This document shows positions 23,847-36,874 of a DNA stretch of 64,000 bases, in pieces; position 1 is the first letter of the stretch, and every line of letters starts with the position of its first letter. Both the position numbers and the translations under genes were made by a program. The notes under the pieces are model-generated. The model searched no databases and was not told the origin of the DNA. It worked only from the letters and a program-made list of their open reading frames with translations. Source of the DNA: Lenzites betulinus. Lineage: Eukaryota; Basidiomycota; Agaricomycetes; Polyporales; Polyporaceae. Location of the stretch: contig JABYQU010000032.1 in the NCBI GenBank assembly GCA_022264855.1, forward strand, positions 186,001 through 250,000, written 5' to 3'.

Positions 23847-26800
23847 CCTCAGCACGCCCAACGGGATCAGGGTGCTGTGGTGAGTTGGAGGGTCGCGCCA
23901 CGATCTTAAGTAGGGCCACCCGAGCCGCTCAAGCAGCAGCAGCTCGCCCGTGCGGCGGTGATTATGTCACAAAATGCGGAACGCAGGGCCGCCCGAGGAG
24001 TCGCGCGCGGCATGGGCGACGCCGATGCATTCGCCCGGGCTGAAGCAGACGAATCCGCAGGAACCTTGCCCGTCCAAAAATTGTCATGAAGCGTCCCGAA
24101 CGCGAAGGAGCGCCGTCTTCTTCTCGGCATGCATGCTTCCAGCTGCCCCGGGACCTAACCATACTGGGGCGAGAACACCACCATCGGAGTGCGCATGCGG
24201 GTCGGGCCACCCCGCCAGGAGCAGCGCCAAAGGCCGAGGTCACTTTCTGACACCGTCATCTGCCAATTCCCTACGCGTCTCATTCTCCCCATCCGCGCTG
24301 TCTGTTCTAGAATGCATCATACTGATGTGTCGAGATGCTGCAGACGGAGATACGTACTAGCAACACATACACAGCTTCAAGATACACTAGGCATGCGATC
24401 GAGCGCGATGACCTGGGAGCCACGCACCAGTATCGCGGCTCTCAAGGCATCAGGCCCGCACGCCACCGTCCTTCGGCCCTTAGCCGTATTCCTCGGGCGC
24501 ATACACGAGCAATCCGCGAGCTCGATTCACACCGGGCGGCAACTGCCAGGAACGCGGTTGTCCGAGATGCGCACTGCCAGATCGTCCGTATAACGAGGAA
24601 CGGCGGCGGTGCGCGCCCTTGACTTTCATTCACGCTGTGACAAGGTCGAGGCGGCCGAGGACCTGATGGAACACTACGACTGCCATAAGCGGCGTCGCGC
24701 GTATCCTTCCTGGGCATCGGAGCGACCGCAATGGTGGACGCCCCATATGCCCGGAATCGCTCGACCGCCCTGCCTTGTCAGTCCCTCCTGACAGATGTGC
24801 CTTCCCACGGATCACGCTCGGTCCCAATACAGGCGGATGGCGCACCGGTTTGGTCGTCGGCCCAGCTCACGCGCCCGCGTGGGCCTCCAGGAAAGGAGGG
24901 CATCTGGCCGCCACGAGCCCCGCGGTGGACGCAGATGGGACGATGGCGGGCGAAGGGCGGCGGGGAAGCACACGCCCGCGGCACTGTTCGCGGTCCTCCG
25001 ACTGTATTGTGCTCGGTGCGCCCTGACGGAGCTGTCGGCGGTAGTGGGCGGTAGGTGGCATCGAACGCGGCCGGGTAGGGCCAGTCCGCGACCGGCACCG
25101 TTCGATCTACGATGGAAAGGGGACGGGCGCATGAGAAAGCGCGCGGTGGGCGAGGGCGTCCGCACTGCGCACCACCTTCCATCGCGATCCCGGGCGTCAG
25201 ATCCATCACCGGTCTCTCATGATTGAAGCCGCCGTCCGCAGAGAGCCGCTGGATTATACGAAAGGGTCCGCGAGGCCGGGCGCATTGGACGTCGGCGGTG
25301 CGTTCTGGACTGTGTTGGTCGAGGCACCGTATCATCCCCCAATGTCAAGGAAAATCTCACATTGATGTTCGATCTAAGCGGGACGTACCTCGGACAGGGG
25401 AGGGGGCCAGCCAGGCTGCGCAGACTATGCGGGGCCCCGGACTGCGTTCGACATGCGCCATATGGTCGTGTTGGGAAGACGCCGTTCTGTGCGGGCTGCA
25501 TCAGGTGAGTGCGTGGTACACTGCAGCAGTCGCTCTGCGAGCCAATACGGAGCATCGTATGGACGGTCGAGTAATGCGATTTTACGTGATTCAGCGACAA
25601 TCGTGACGGTCCTTCAGTGCTGCAAGAGTGTTCTCTTCGCCTCGGTGCACGAAATTAGCGTCAACAACCTGAGGCCGTCCGGCATTGGCACCGGGACTTC
25701 AACGCAGTATAGGCACGCCTCTGCGAACGCCGTCGTGCTGAAATAGTGTGCATGGACGTCGGCCCGCCTAGCAAGGCATTCATTGAAGCGGGATGACAGA
25801 GCAGAGAGTACGTCTGTCCCTGAAAGAACAGCGATGCTCGCACAGAATGGGTTGATGGAATTCGCCGTCCTTGAATAAGGACATTCAAGCGATTGATCAG
25901 GGGCAGTAGAGGAGTTAAGAAGGGAGACCCTCTTACCGCGTATGCACTTAATTGTACAGTTCCGGATGCCGAGGCCAGTCGTGTAAGGGGTTTCACTCCA
26001 ATGCATTAATTGGGAGGTCCGAAGTCGTCGTAGGAAATCGTGCTTCTCCACTTCGCATAACAGATTCAAAGGTTCGCGAACCACCTGGGTTTGCCGGGAA
26101 AGTGCACAAGCGGCACATAACATCTGTCATGTCTCTCATGCGGTCTCCGTCAACCCACAGCATTGGACATCGTTCGAGGGAAAACATCACCGGGCATGCG
26201 GGACCGCTGTTCTCGGTATGTTTCTCTGAGTGGACGTGCCGCCGCAGAAGACACGGCAGGCACGAGCGGATCATCAGCCGGAGATTTGAGTTATGGGGAT
26301 ATGACTGGGACGTACAGACCGACAGGTCAGCGCATCGCTGTGGACCCCGAGGTCAGATTGGGCGTCCTCGGTGCGCTGCATTCGCTCGCCGTGGAGCTAC
26401 CGACTGGTCATCTGGGCGCTGCGCTGGCGCACGAACCTAACTTCTGCGCCTCCCGCGCCGTGCGGATTTATGGAGGTGATTGTAGCCAAGATGTAAAACA
26501 GGAATGAAGGACAATCTGACCGTGTTCGCCATCTGAACGGCCCTGTAGACCTTAAGTCGCCACCAGCTGCAAGATGGGCGTAGCCAGGTCCGGAGATTTG
26601 GCATTCACGGCCACCAGCTCGGGGTAGGGGGTACAGCTGCATGCGGGAGGAACAAGCAAGTCGCACCAGTGACATATGGAGCACAGGGAGGCAATACATG
26701 GCGTATGGCACGATGAACACTTGCGGTTCAGTTGTTTGCAAATGTTGTACGTGTAGCAACATATGGCTGCAGGTTCCGCGTGAATTTGAGACTCGGGAAC

Positions 26801-27169
26801 TTTCTCCATACAGGAGCTACAGCATGGCTTGCTTGTTACACGCATAGCTTTCCTTCACGCTCAGCGCATCAGTTCCGTCGCAAGCTCTACTAGAAGACAC
26901 ACATACCAATAATCTTGACTCTGTGCCGAACACGGTTCCACCGTCGTGCCTCAGATGTTAGTCACAATATCTCTATCAACTTGATTCCGCATCATGAGTT
27001 AGGTCAGGGACATCAACATGTTCGTCCTCGAGGTACTTTTGGAGAAGAGGTGTGATTGTATGCATGGTGGTCGAGCCAAACGACGCTCTGCAGCCGGGGC
27101 GACGATCAACCCCGCGAAGTCAGTTAGTATTCCAATGTGCAATATGTCACAGAAACAAGCTGTTTGTAA
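23847..27169. other. Gene-poor region, about 3.3 kb
   Basis: No gene can be supported. Between 24.8 and 25.4 kb the sequence is very GC-rich and long frames overlap on both strands (for example 24778-25335 minus, 185 codons). They are Arg/Pro/Ser-rich with no domain or splice support, as expected from base composition. The rest holds only short frames. It may be decayed repeat sequence, but I see no terminal repeats. Confidence 0.4.
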
Positions 27170-27240
27170 GCATTCGTGGTGTAGCGGTAACATTGGGTCT
27201 TCCCATGGCCTAGCTCCGGGTTCGACTCCCGGCGGATGCA
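27170..27240 (+). tRNA. tRNA-Gly (anticodon CCC)
   Basis: A 71-nt cloverleaf can be drawn. The acceptor stem GCATTCG pairs with CGGATGC (one G-U pair), with discriminator A. The D arm contains TGGTGTAGCGGTAA. The anticodon stem GGGTC/GGCCT closes the loop TTCCCAT, whose middle three bases CCC read GGG. The T arm is CCGGGTTCGACTCCCGG, with the B-box GGTTCGACTCC. No intron is present. TTTT follows immediately, as expected for RNA polymerase III. Confidence 0.93.
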
Positions 27241-27244
27241 TTTT
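27241..27244 (+). terminator. RNA polymerase III T-run after tRNA-Gly
   Basis: TTTT directly follows the discriminator base of the tRNA; a run of four T residues is the minimal Pol III stop signal. Confidence 0.7.
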
Positions 27245-28510
27245 GCTACCGCCATTAATTACAAATGGGCTGCAACCCCGCGCTGGCCCAGATCTCTATC
27301 GTCGGTATTGTTTTTTCATCCTTTCCAATTATATTTGGTGGCCCACAGGCCTTCGAACCGTTGTTATGTTTTGAAAACATACACGGGCGCCTGTCTATAT
27401 ATGTTGCAGATCTCTCGCCCAAAAGTTAAAACTAGTCCAAAACGCCCCATGGGTGGGTCAAAAACATGTATGCATTTATGTTTGACATGCGATATGTAGT
27501 AGACGCTACTTCCGATACTGACGAGGGAGAGAGAATCCGGAGAGGCTTACCACGACACTTTGCATAACCGCTCGCATGCACGAGAAGCGGCGGCCGGAAA
27601 CTCGGCATTAATATTGTCATCCTTCCGTTACTTGTGAGCGTATATTCACACAGATTAGACAAGACAAGGATCAAAGGGGGCTCAGTGGTGCCTTTGAGTA
27701 TCAAACATCTTGGAGCAAGAGGAAGGGAGATATTGCGTTAGAGGGGAAAACAGTTGTAGAACCCCTCGAGTGATAGCTTGCCTACAACAAGTCCTAATAC
27801 ATATAAACGTTGAACGTCATCACAGATCTCGACCAGGCACAGCAATTATTCTGATGGGTTGGAGGTGGCTGCCACTGGCATGGGTACTTACTGAGATAGT
27901 CTGACCGTGCCCAAGAGAATGATGGTAACATTGCATGCAGTATAACACCCAGGCCGTCTGACGATTATTCTCGCATCCGCATGGCTTCCCATAGGTCGAC
28001 AAGCAGATACCCCACGTCACTTAGCACCGTGAACAAGGGAAGCACCGCAAGAGGATGATCAGGAACGTGAATGTGACGAAACAACCCCCTTCGTGTTCGA
28101 AGAACCTTCTGTGTAGTTCAGCATCTCATATCTCCCACTTTTACGGGATCCATTCACCTCGAGCGCATGTGCCTTGATTGTTGAGGCACGCAGTGCGAGG
28201 TAGTGACGTAGTGCGAACAAGGAGATTTGGTCTCGGTCGCCGCGGAGATACGAGTCACTTCTCAGAGACAAGCATGCCGTGCCTAGTGGAAATAGGGCAC
28301 TGCGTCATCGGACACCGGTGAGACCGGGACGTCAAACAGCAGTCGAGGGTCGTCATGTCTCCGATTGCATTCGAGGACCGAACTAGCAAGCCCATACAAT
28401 TTCTATAAAAACGTAAAACCCTAAGGCCTGATCACCGAGCAACGTCCGAGAGCATACACACACACCAACCTAGGAACAGGAACAACAAACGTCATGACAC
28501 CCGCCGCCGG
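27245..28510. other. Intergenic, no gene seen
   Basis: Moderately AT-rich with short frames only. Ends at the stop codon of the first KRE6/SKN1 gene. Confidence 0.45.
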
Positions 28511-30372
28511 TCAACAAAGCTCCCACATCTTGACCGAATCTATCACGAGCGCCCGGTCCTCGACGTTCTGCGGCCAGGTCGCGGACCATGTGTCCTGCGC
28601 CTTCGCAAAGTCCCGCATCGCCGCTGCAGGTGTCGATCAGTACATAGCGCCATCAACACAGTCGAGTCACTCACTCAGCGATCCGTCCAGCCACGGCTTG
28701 TCCCCCGCGCCATCCGGGAACCACCCGTTCGTGCCGCCGACGGCGACGTTCATGATGAGGTAGAACGGCTGGTCGAACGGCGCGACGTTTTTGGTGCCCG
28801 CCACCCAGGGGTTCGGCGTCTCGATGAACTGTGATCCGTTCGTGACGACGGCAGGGAAGTCGCCGCGCTCGAAGAACGGCTCGTCGAACTTGAGCTGCAG
28901 CATGTACGTCAGGCGCGAGTCGACGTAGATCCGCACGAACTGCTCGCTCCACTCGAGCGCGTACGTGTGGAAGCCGTCCGCGAACGTCTTCCGCCGGTTC
29001 GTCCACCACCCGAACGTCTTCGCTACGCCGTTCAGCCAGGTGAACGGCCCCCAGTTGAGTGACCCGCGCACGTAGTCGATTCCCCTATCAAATCAATGAA
29101 GTCAGCCGTTGCTCGAGCAGCAGTGGAGGGCAGGCGCAAGTGCGTACTGGGCTGGGTACTCGGGGCCGTTCCCGCGCGCCTCCATGATGTCGATCTCGCC
29201 CGAGCGCGGCCACGCGCCGTACACGTCGTTCACGGGCAGCATCCAAAGCGCGGGCCACAGCCAGTCCCCGCGCGGGAGCTTCGCGGAGATCTCGACCTTG
29301 CCATACTTGATCGAGTATGGCTGGCGCGAGTGTATGCGCGCGCTCATGACCGGCGGGATCACCGTGCCGAGGGTCTCGTTCGAGACCGCGCCGCAGGCGG
29401 TCGTGTTTCCGTCCGTGCAGCCGGTGAGGTTGAATGTGTAGCCGTTGAAGATGTTCGCGGACCCGATCACGTCCGAGGTGAGCGTCGGGACGAGGTAGAG
29501 ATGCCCATCGCGCACGAAGGAGTTGTTCTCCGACGCGGTCGTCATCTCGAACTCCCCGTTGCTGTAATGCATCAAGTGTGTCAGTAACATGTTTCCGAAA
29601 TGAGGGGCACACAGGGGGCGGAGAAGGGAGGGGGTGATGGAGAGACGTACCCAAAGCCGCTCATGCTGACCTCGCGCATCCACACGTTGTCAGTATCGAA
29701 CGTGTCGAAGTTGTCCTCCATGACCAGGCACGTCTTGCCGAGAAGCATCGTCTGCTTATACGCGAAGTAGCAGCGGATGGCGCTGCCCGCGACGCCAAGG
29801 AAGGCGACGAAGTAGACGATCCAGTACGAGATCGTGACCATGCTGTCCTTGTCCGCCAGCCACGGCTTCTCGATCGCGCCCATGAGCATCGACGACCGCT
29901 GCATCTTCTTTCCCCGGGTGACTACAGGCCGCCGCTGAGGCATCGTCGATTCGTGGAGGGTTGTGCGGCGAAGCGGGAGGGGCGCCATGTACGAGCTGCG
30001 CGTTGGCGAGCGCACGCTCGGGGCCGCGCTCCCGGGGCCGCTCTGTGTGCCGCGCGAATGCTCCTGGATGTCGCCCGTGGCCTGGCGCAGGATGGAGTGC
30101 ATGGAGACGCGGCTGTCGTAGCGGCGGTAGGGCTGCTCGGAGTAGAACGCGCTCCCGCTGAAGCTGATGACGCTCGCCGGCGCAGGAGTGGGCGGAACGG
30201 AGTGCTCGGGGGTGGCGAACGGGTCGCGCGCGGCTTCGTTGACCGCCTCCGAGGACGAGTGCTGGTCTTGGACGAAGAACGTCCGGGCACGCGTGTCCGA
30301 ACTGTCCGACGCCGGGGGGCCGCATGATGCGGGCCTTGACTGGGGTGGCGATGAGGAGCTGGGAGTGGTCAT
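28511..30372 (-). CDS. KRE6/SKN1-type beta-glucan synthesis protein (GH16), copy 1
   Basis: Type II membrane protein of the KRE6/SKN1 family, needed for beta-1,6-glucan in the fungal cell wall. Seen: a Ser/Pro-rich cytosolic N-terminus of about 170 residues, then one membrane span (SYWIVYFVAFLGVAGSAIRC). The lumenal GH16 fold has NGEFEMTT, GKVEISAKLPRGDWLWPALW, the catalytic motif GEIDIMEARGN with both glutamates, and YVRGSLNWGPFTWLNG. Further motifs are GFHTYALEWS, MNVAVGGTNGWFPDG and the family C-terminal DSVKMWEL. Exons 30372-29651, 29561-29148, 29084-28675 and 28623-28511 give 552 codons plus stop in phase. A same-strand paralog lies about 4.5 kb upstream (34853-36874). The start ATG at 30372 is the first in-frame methionine that fits the family. 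Confidence 0.95.
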
Positions 30373-33300
30373 GACGGGGGCGGGGAATGGGGGAGGTATG
30401 GGCAGCGTCGGGGTGTATATGAAGGGCGCAGTAGATATGCATGGACATAATGCCAGGGTGGGCGGACCGCCGGCCTTCGGTGGCGGTCGCACGCGTATAC
30501 GGCGCGATTATCTGCGAATAGTTAGAGCCCACGATACTGTCAAGGGACGTCGACCGACCGCCTCGGGACAAACAACAGATGACGGCGTTGTGGGATCTCG
30601 AACGCCCATGCTGCGAGGCGCTAACGCGCTTCGCAAGCTGTCAAATTGTCGCATTGTATGGGGCGCTGCCCAAAGATAAGTACCGTAGGAACTCACTCGG
30701 ACGTGTTACGGAGGTGTGCGTGCGGCAGCTCGTTGGCCATGCTGAGCGCGGCACGGTTTCATGGTCCCTGGGGAGACACGAGGCTCGGTTGGCAGCCTGC
30801 CCGTGCGTTATCCGGCGGTGACAAGTTCGGTCATCAAGCACCTGTGCGGAGAGCGGTCAGACATCATCGCGGCATATGCTCACACCCGGAGCGAACAGGC
30901 CTCCCAGAACCCGTCAAGGGATGTTCGAACAGAGCTGATAGAACGCATATCGTGTTTTTTCACAAAGCGCTGTTACACTGCCCCGTGGAGGGCGGCATTC
31001 ATAGGCGCGGCTGCGCAGGGTCGGCACGTACGGATCCGTCTTCTTACAGTCTTCTTACGAGGTCTGCAGCATCAACAAATACATCATTGCGGTATACACC
31101 TGCAGCGAGATCCATCGATGTCGTTATGAAATCACACTCACCGTCATTGATGGTACGGCCCGGCATAGAAAATCGCAATTCAGCAGGTACAAGGGCGTGT
31201 CGGCACCTCCTTGGGTAATTCGGCAGGACGGAGAGCCTGAACATGCGCACAGGTCGTGCATCAACCTTACGAAGCCACCGTGCCTCATGCTGTCGCGGTA
31301 ATTTGTTCGGGGGACTGAACTCTGTTGACCAGAACGCGCACGAATCCACGCATCCGAGCTTTCAGCACCAAAGATCAGATTTTGTGCGGCGAAAGACAGA
31401 GCCAGATTGACACGGCTGGGTCGATGTTGTACCCCAGCATGTGAAAAGGGCCGACGGAAATCATACATGGAATAGTCTTGTCAGGGCGGCCCGCGTCGGT
31501 AGAATTAAAACGTCCGCAGGCGAGGCGGGTGAACCAAACAGCAGGAGGAAGATGACGTTAGGCAGGGTCCTCGGCCATATGAGGACGTGCTGTAGCCAGT
31601 GCGGGCGAGAAGTCGCGAATCCGAGAAGCACTGAGTGGGATCCTCTTGTCGTCATTTTGCATTCGCGGCGACGAGGTTCCCCCGCCTGTCTTGATAAATC
31701 TCAAGCACGAGTTATTTCGAGCTTGCAGTCGCTCGTGCTCGCATGACGGCTCAGCCGTCGGAAGCCCGCAGGAGTGCCCAACTGTTGGTTTGTGAATTAC
31801 ACGATGCCACACCCATGGCGGTGCTCACCTTGAAACCCCTCTAGGCTGTCTCTTCGCGTGCAGTTGGAGCGGCGTGTTCATAAGGCCGTACTGCTAGGGA
31901 GACTTCAAGGGGTGATTTATGACTATATGTAGTGCACAGACGTGGAAGAGCGGAGGACCCGCGCTGTCGGAAGGCTTGACGCAAACGTGACATGTCGCCA
32001 CAAAAGGATCTCGAGTTGTACAACCATGTTGTACGACATCTCACTAGACAAGATGGTTCGCGAGACCGTTGCTCGTACGCGTGCATAATGGTACAGCACC
32101 AGATGGTGGTGGTCACTGGCAGCTACAAAAGAGGCGCTCGTGGTGCGTGTGGTTAGCGCTTCGGATCATCGGCACCGATGACGATGTCCCAAAAGGGGAA
32201 ATTCCTTGAGGTTCGTCTCGACACAAACCACATGTACAACCGTTTGCACTTCTCAAACGACACACGCATGAAAACTGCACGAAGATACACATACAAATGA
32301 AGGCTCCATACGGGAGTTATGGTATGCTCTATTGAACTGACTACGAGTTGCATCCGGTCCGTACGAGGAGGAGTCCAGCGTTCGCAATATTGAACGTGGA
32401 GCTTGCACGAGTTACAATGCAAGTTTTGAGGCCAAACTTATAACGCTGGCTTTCACTATGCAAAGGTATGGCATCCGTTGCTTTTGAACTTGAAAGCATG
32501 TTGAATCCCCCCTCAGTCGTTACATTTATCATGTCAAGGATGGGTCATTACTCGAGGTTGGTATTGAAGACGACATACGATCGAACGCTGCGTACCGGGA
32601 TGCGATGCTTCCATGACTCGTCTATACCGCCCAAATATAACGCCCGTATGGGCAAAGCTCTCTTCACGAAAATGCACGACGGATAGCGCTGGCAAGCACG
32701 ATGGAAGATTCCAACGCCTTGAAACAAGCACTAGCCTACACCCCTGGACCAGCGTTCAGTGGCTTCTCGCGGACTTCGACCCTTCATCGTCCGGATGGCA
32801 CGAGGCAGCCCGCTCACGGCATTGCCAGAGATTAGAGTGGCGGTGACTTGTTCGAGCCCGGCGATACGTATTCAAAAACGTTAACTCACCTGGCAAGAGC
32901 TGAACTTAGTCCCCTCCCCAGGAACTCGGCTTCCGAGGCCTCACGCGCACGTCCCCGCCGCCCATGCCGGACAGCCTCCTTTGCTCACCAGGGACGCCAC
33001 TATTCTGGCAGGATCGTTCCCAGCCCGCGTCCTCGCTCTCCTTGCCCGCCGGACCCGGCCTGGCGAGGCGCCAGCCCGAATCGCCACACACCCAGCTTAG
33101 CACGATCCAGGGCGCAGCGCCGCGGAGTTTTCCATGGGGACGAGCCTTGCCCTTATCTCCGCGCGGTCGTCTTTCGCGGCCAGCGCGCGTTAGGAGATCG
33201 CAGGGCCGCTATGTGCTGAGTTTGATATGGGTAAGTACGCAGGTATTGACGCGAACAGTCGCTGCAACGCCTAGATCTTCGCCCCCCGGCGGGCCGCCCG

Positions 33301-34852
33301 CCGTCCTGCCCTGTGCTCGAGGAAGTCTTTATCGATGCACGCCTTTCCCCAGAGGGAAAAGGGCGGCCTACGGCGCGGAAACGTCTAAATGAACGTGCCC
33401 TCCAGTTTTTCGCGGCTGTATGTGTCGCACCCAAGCCACCGCCGCACGTCGCTCCGCCTTCGCCCGTCGGTGGTGCTCTGCATGGCAGCGTCACGGCCGC
33501 ACAGTCCACGACTTACTGTAATCTATACCCAGACCCAACAGCCAGTTAGACCTGCCCCGACTAAACAGCACCAACAACAATTTGTAGACATCGAATTTGT
33601 AAACATCGACGTCGAGCGCAGATAGGGATATCGACAACGCCGGGACGACGCGCTCACAGTGGCACGCCTGATGCTCATGGCGGCGGCCGCTCTTGGTGCG
33701 GCTTCCTGCTGCGCCTCCGACTCGTTTCGAGGGAATGCGGCTTCTCTGAGATGTGTCGAGAACGGCCGTGCAGTCGCTCGTTGATATCGCGATGACCCTT
33801 GCCGCCCAGAAGGTGTGTAACCGCCCGCCATTAACGGGCAACAGCGAGGCTGACGGGCGTATCGTCTAGCGTCTAGTAGAAGGTGAAATTGCTGTGCGAC
33901 GGAGAGATCAGGATGCGAATGCGTAGAACTAGGACGCCTGCAAGTCAGAGGCGAGGCAATAAACTACGGTCGAGTCGGAGAGGGGCTTTCCGGTCAGGGG
34001 CTTCTAGTGTCTGGAAGCGGGAACAGAGCGGACTATTCAGACCACAGGAACGGCGTCAGCAAGACGTGTGTGCAGGCAGAGGGCAGGCAGAGGGCCCGCG
34101 CGCCGCCCGAGTGTCAGCGGCAAGGGCAGGCACAACGGCAAGACATCGGGGCTGTTACGGTGCGTATGTCAATTCCCGCACACAAGCCGTCAATCTCAAG
34201 GGAGGCAAAGGTACAGTGTCATCTTGATTTCATCCTGGGCTCATCCTGAATGCATATCGACACCGGCCTCCGGTGTACCGCGCGACATAGAGAGTAAAGA
34301 TTGCGGTGCTTCCCCTGACATGAGGAGTGCATGATCGGCAAGTTCAACACTTCTGGCATGGAGATGATACCCACCGGCAGAGAACATCTGGTCGCAGTGC
34401 GGGTATAATACAATCTATAACAGTAATCGTAAACAGTGGATGTACACGGCGAGACATATCCCATGAATGAGTGAACACAATTAAGCCCAAAGAGTAAGTA
34501 GAAGGCAGCGGGAAAGGAGTGGACCGTACAGATAGCAGGAACGCGACAAAGAGATCATGCCGACCGTCGTCCGAGACAAGCCGGCGGGCCGCTGGAAGGG
34601 AAGGTGGCAGGACATCAGGGTCGTAGCGATACCTGGGTTACGTCAGAAGCGAACGGGATTCGTGAAGGAGATTGTATCAGCCCGACACTTCAGGCATGTA
34701 AAAGATAGGCGGAACCATGAGCGCCGCATGAGGTCCAAGATAAAGAAAAGGGGATAGTAGGGATGTCGGTTTCAGCAGGCAGGACCGAGTGCAGCGACAT
34801 AAGGGAACATTGGAAGATTTCAAGTCGCGAACGCGTATCGCGCTGAAACCGC
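30373..34852. other. Gene-poor interval between KRE6/SKN1 copies, about 4.5 kb
   Basis: No domain-bearing frame or splice-supported model was found. A GC-rich island at 32.9-33.5 kb gives overlapping Arg/Pro-rich frames on both strands that I regard as composition artefacts. The rest is mixed sequence with short frames. Confidence 0.4.
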
Positions 34853-36874
34853 TCAGCACCTCTGCCACATCTTGACGTAGTCGACGACCATCGCGCGGTC
34901 CGCGGTGTTCGTGGGCCAGGTATCGTACCAGGCATCCTGTCGTTCCGCGAAGTCGCGCATAGGGCCTGTATCAGAGTCGGGCGTCAGTCACTAGCTTCCG
35001 CCTGTTATGCGAAGACGCAGAAGCTTACTGAGGGAATGGTCGAGCCACGGCTTGTCGCCGGCACCGTCGGGGAACCACCCGTTCGTGCCGCCGACGGCGA
35101 CGTTCATGATGAGATAGAACGGCTGGTCGAACGGCGCCACGTTCTTCGTGCCGTGTTCCCAGGGGTTCGGCGTCTCGATGAACTGCGAGCCATTCTGCAC
35201 GACGGTGGGGAAGTTGCCGCGCTCGAAGAACGGCTCGTTGAACTTCATGTAGAGCATGTACGTCAAGCGGGAGTCGACGTAGATCCTCACGAACTCGGGG
35301 CTCCACTCGAGCGCGTACGTATGGAAGCCGTCCGCGAAGGTTTTCCGGCGGTTTGTCCACCAGCCAAAGGTGTTGCTCACGCCGTTGAGCCACGTGAACG
35401 GGCCCCACTGGAGGGAACCGCGGACGTAGTCGACGCCCCTGGAATAGAAACGAGCCAATCAGCATGCTATCGTGAACACAATCGGAACGGCAGAACACTG
35501 GAGCAGAACGCAGCTGCTCGATAGCCTGTCGATTGGGTGCGGGTACTCACTGTGCCGGGTACTCGGGCGGGTTCCCCCGCGCCTGCATGATGTCGATTTC
35601 GCCCGACGCGGGCCAGGGCCCGTACGTCTCTGTGACGGGCAGCATCCAGATGGAGGGCCATATCCAGTCGCCAACGGGGAGCTTAGCCTTGACTTCGACG
35701 CGGCCGTACTGGATGTGATGGCTGTTCTTGGTCGTGATGCGGGCGCTCATGACGGGGTTAATGACAGTGCCGGCGGTAATGTTGGACACGGCACCACAGC
35801 CCGCGGTGACGTTGACCGCGGTGCAGCCAGTGATATTGTAGGTGAACCCATTGAGCACGTTGTCCTTGCCAATGACATCGGAGGTGAGGGTGGGGACGAG
35901 GTAGAGCTGGCCGTCCTGCACGAAGGAGTTGTTCGGCGAGTTGGTCGTCATCTCAAACTCCCCGTTTCTACGTGCGTTGTGAGAGCCTGTAAGATGAATA
36001 GACGTAAGAGAACTCACCCAAAGCCACTCATATCGACCTCGTGAGTCCACGTGTACTTCGTGTCGAACGTCTCGAAGTTGTCCTCCATGACGAGGCAGAG
36101 GTTGCCAACGTTCGGCGTCTGCACCCAGGAGAAGTAGACACGGATGATCGCCCCAACGATACCGAGCATGGCGACGAAGTAGGTGACATAGTAAGAGAGA
36201 CGTTCGTAGAAGTCGCGGTCCGTCGCCCAGGGTTTGATGACTTCGCCGGTGAGCATGCTCGATCGCTGGCGTTTGGCAGCGCGCGGAATCACAGGCAGCG
36301 TCCCAGAGCTGGTGCTCTCTCCTTCCAAGAACGTCGCCCGCCGAGGGAGGGCAGGCGGGGACATGAATGAGCTGCGCACATGGGTATTCGAGTTCTTGCG
36401 ACTGCGAATGCCACGCGTCACCTCGCGGATGTGGAGGTCAGTCGTCGAGTTGCGTAGGGAGGAGTGAACGGAGACGCGGCTGGCACCCGTATGAGGACGT
36501 GACGCGGGTGGAGAGGACGTCGGCTCGGGGAAGTACGAGGTGGAGGCGATGCTTGCGGCGCTGCTGTGGTTATGGTGCAGGATGTTGTTGTCCGCGCTGA
36601 AGTTGACGACACTCGCGGGAGGGGAGAACGGGTTGCTGACCCCGCTTCGTGGCGTCGGTGGTACGGAGATATCCGGCGTACGGAATGGGTCACGGCGGAC
36701 ATCCTCCGTACTGTCGATCCCCTGGTGTTGCTGCGTAAGCTGAAAGAGTGGTCGCGGGGGTTGAAGTGGACGCTCGCGCTTGGATCCCATCGTGGTAGGG
36801 GGCGGCGCTGGCAGCTGCTCAGCGGACGACGCAGCAGAGCTGTTCGCCGTGGAAGGAGGGGAAAGGCCTGACAT
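34853..36874 (-). CDS. KRE6/SKN1-type beta-glucan synthesis protein (GH16), copy 2, Glu-to-Gln at acid/base site
   Basis: Paralog of the gene at 28511-30372 with the same four-exon structure: 36874-36018, 35967-35551, 35438-35029 and 34965-34853 (598 codons plus stop). Seen: Ser/Pro-rich cytosolic N-terminus, membrane span YVTYFVAMLGIVGAIIRVYF, then NGEFEMTTNSPNNSF, VKAKLPVGDWIWPSIWMLP, DYVRGSLQWGPFTWLNG and VDYVKMWQRC at the end. The catalytic motif reads GEIDIMQARGN, where copy 1 has GEIDIMEARGN. The GAG of copy 1 is CAG here (35583-35585), so the usual GH16 acid/base Glu is a Gln while the nucleophile Glu and middle Asp remain. Inference: a conventional GH16 hydrolase mechanism would be impaired. 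A transglycosylase-like, binding or structural role is possible, and the family's true reaction is itself unsettled. Confidence 0.94.

Noticed and set aside
24778..25335. 185-codon minus-strand frame
   Set aside because: High GC opens several frames on both strands here; residues are Arg/Pro-rich with no domain.
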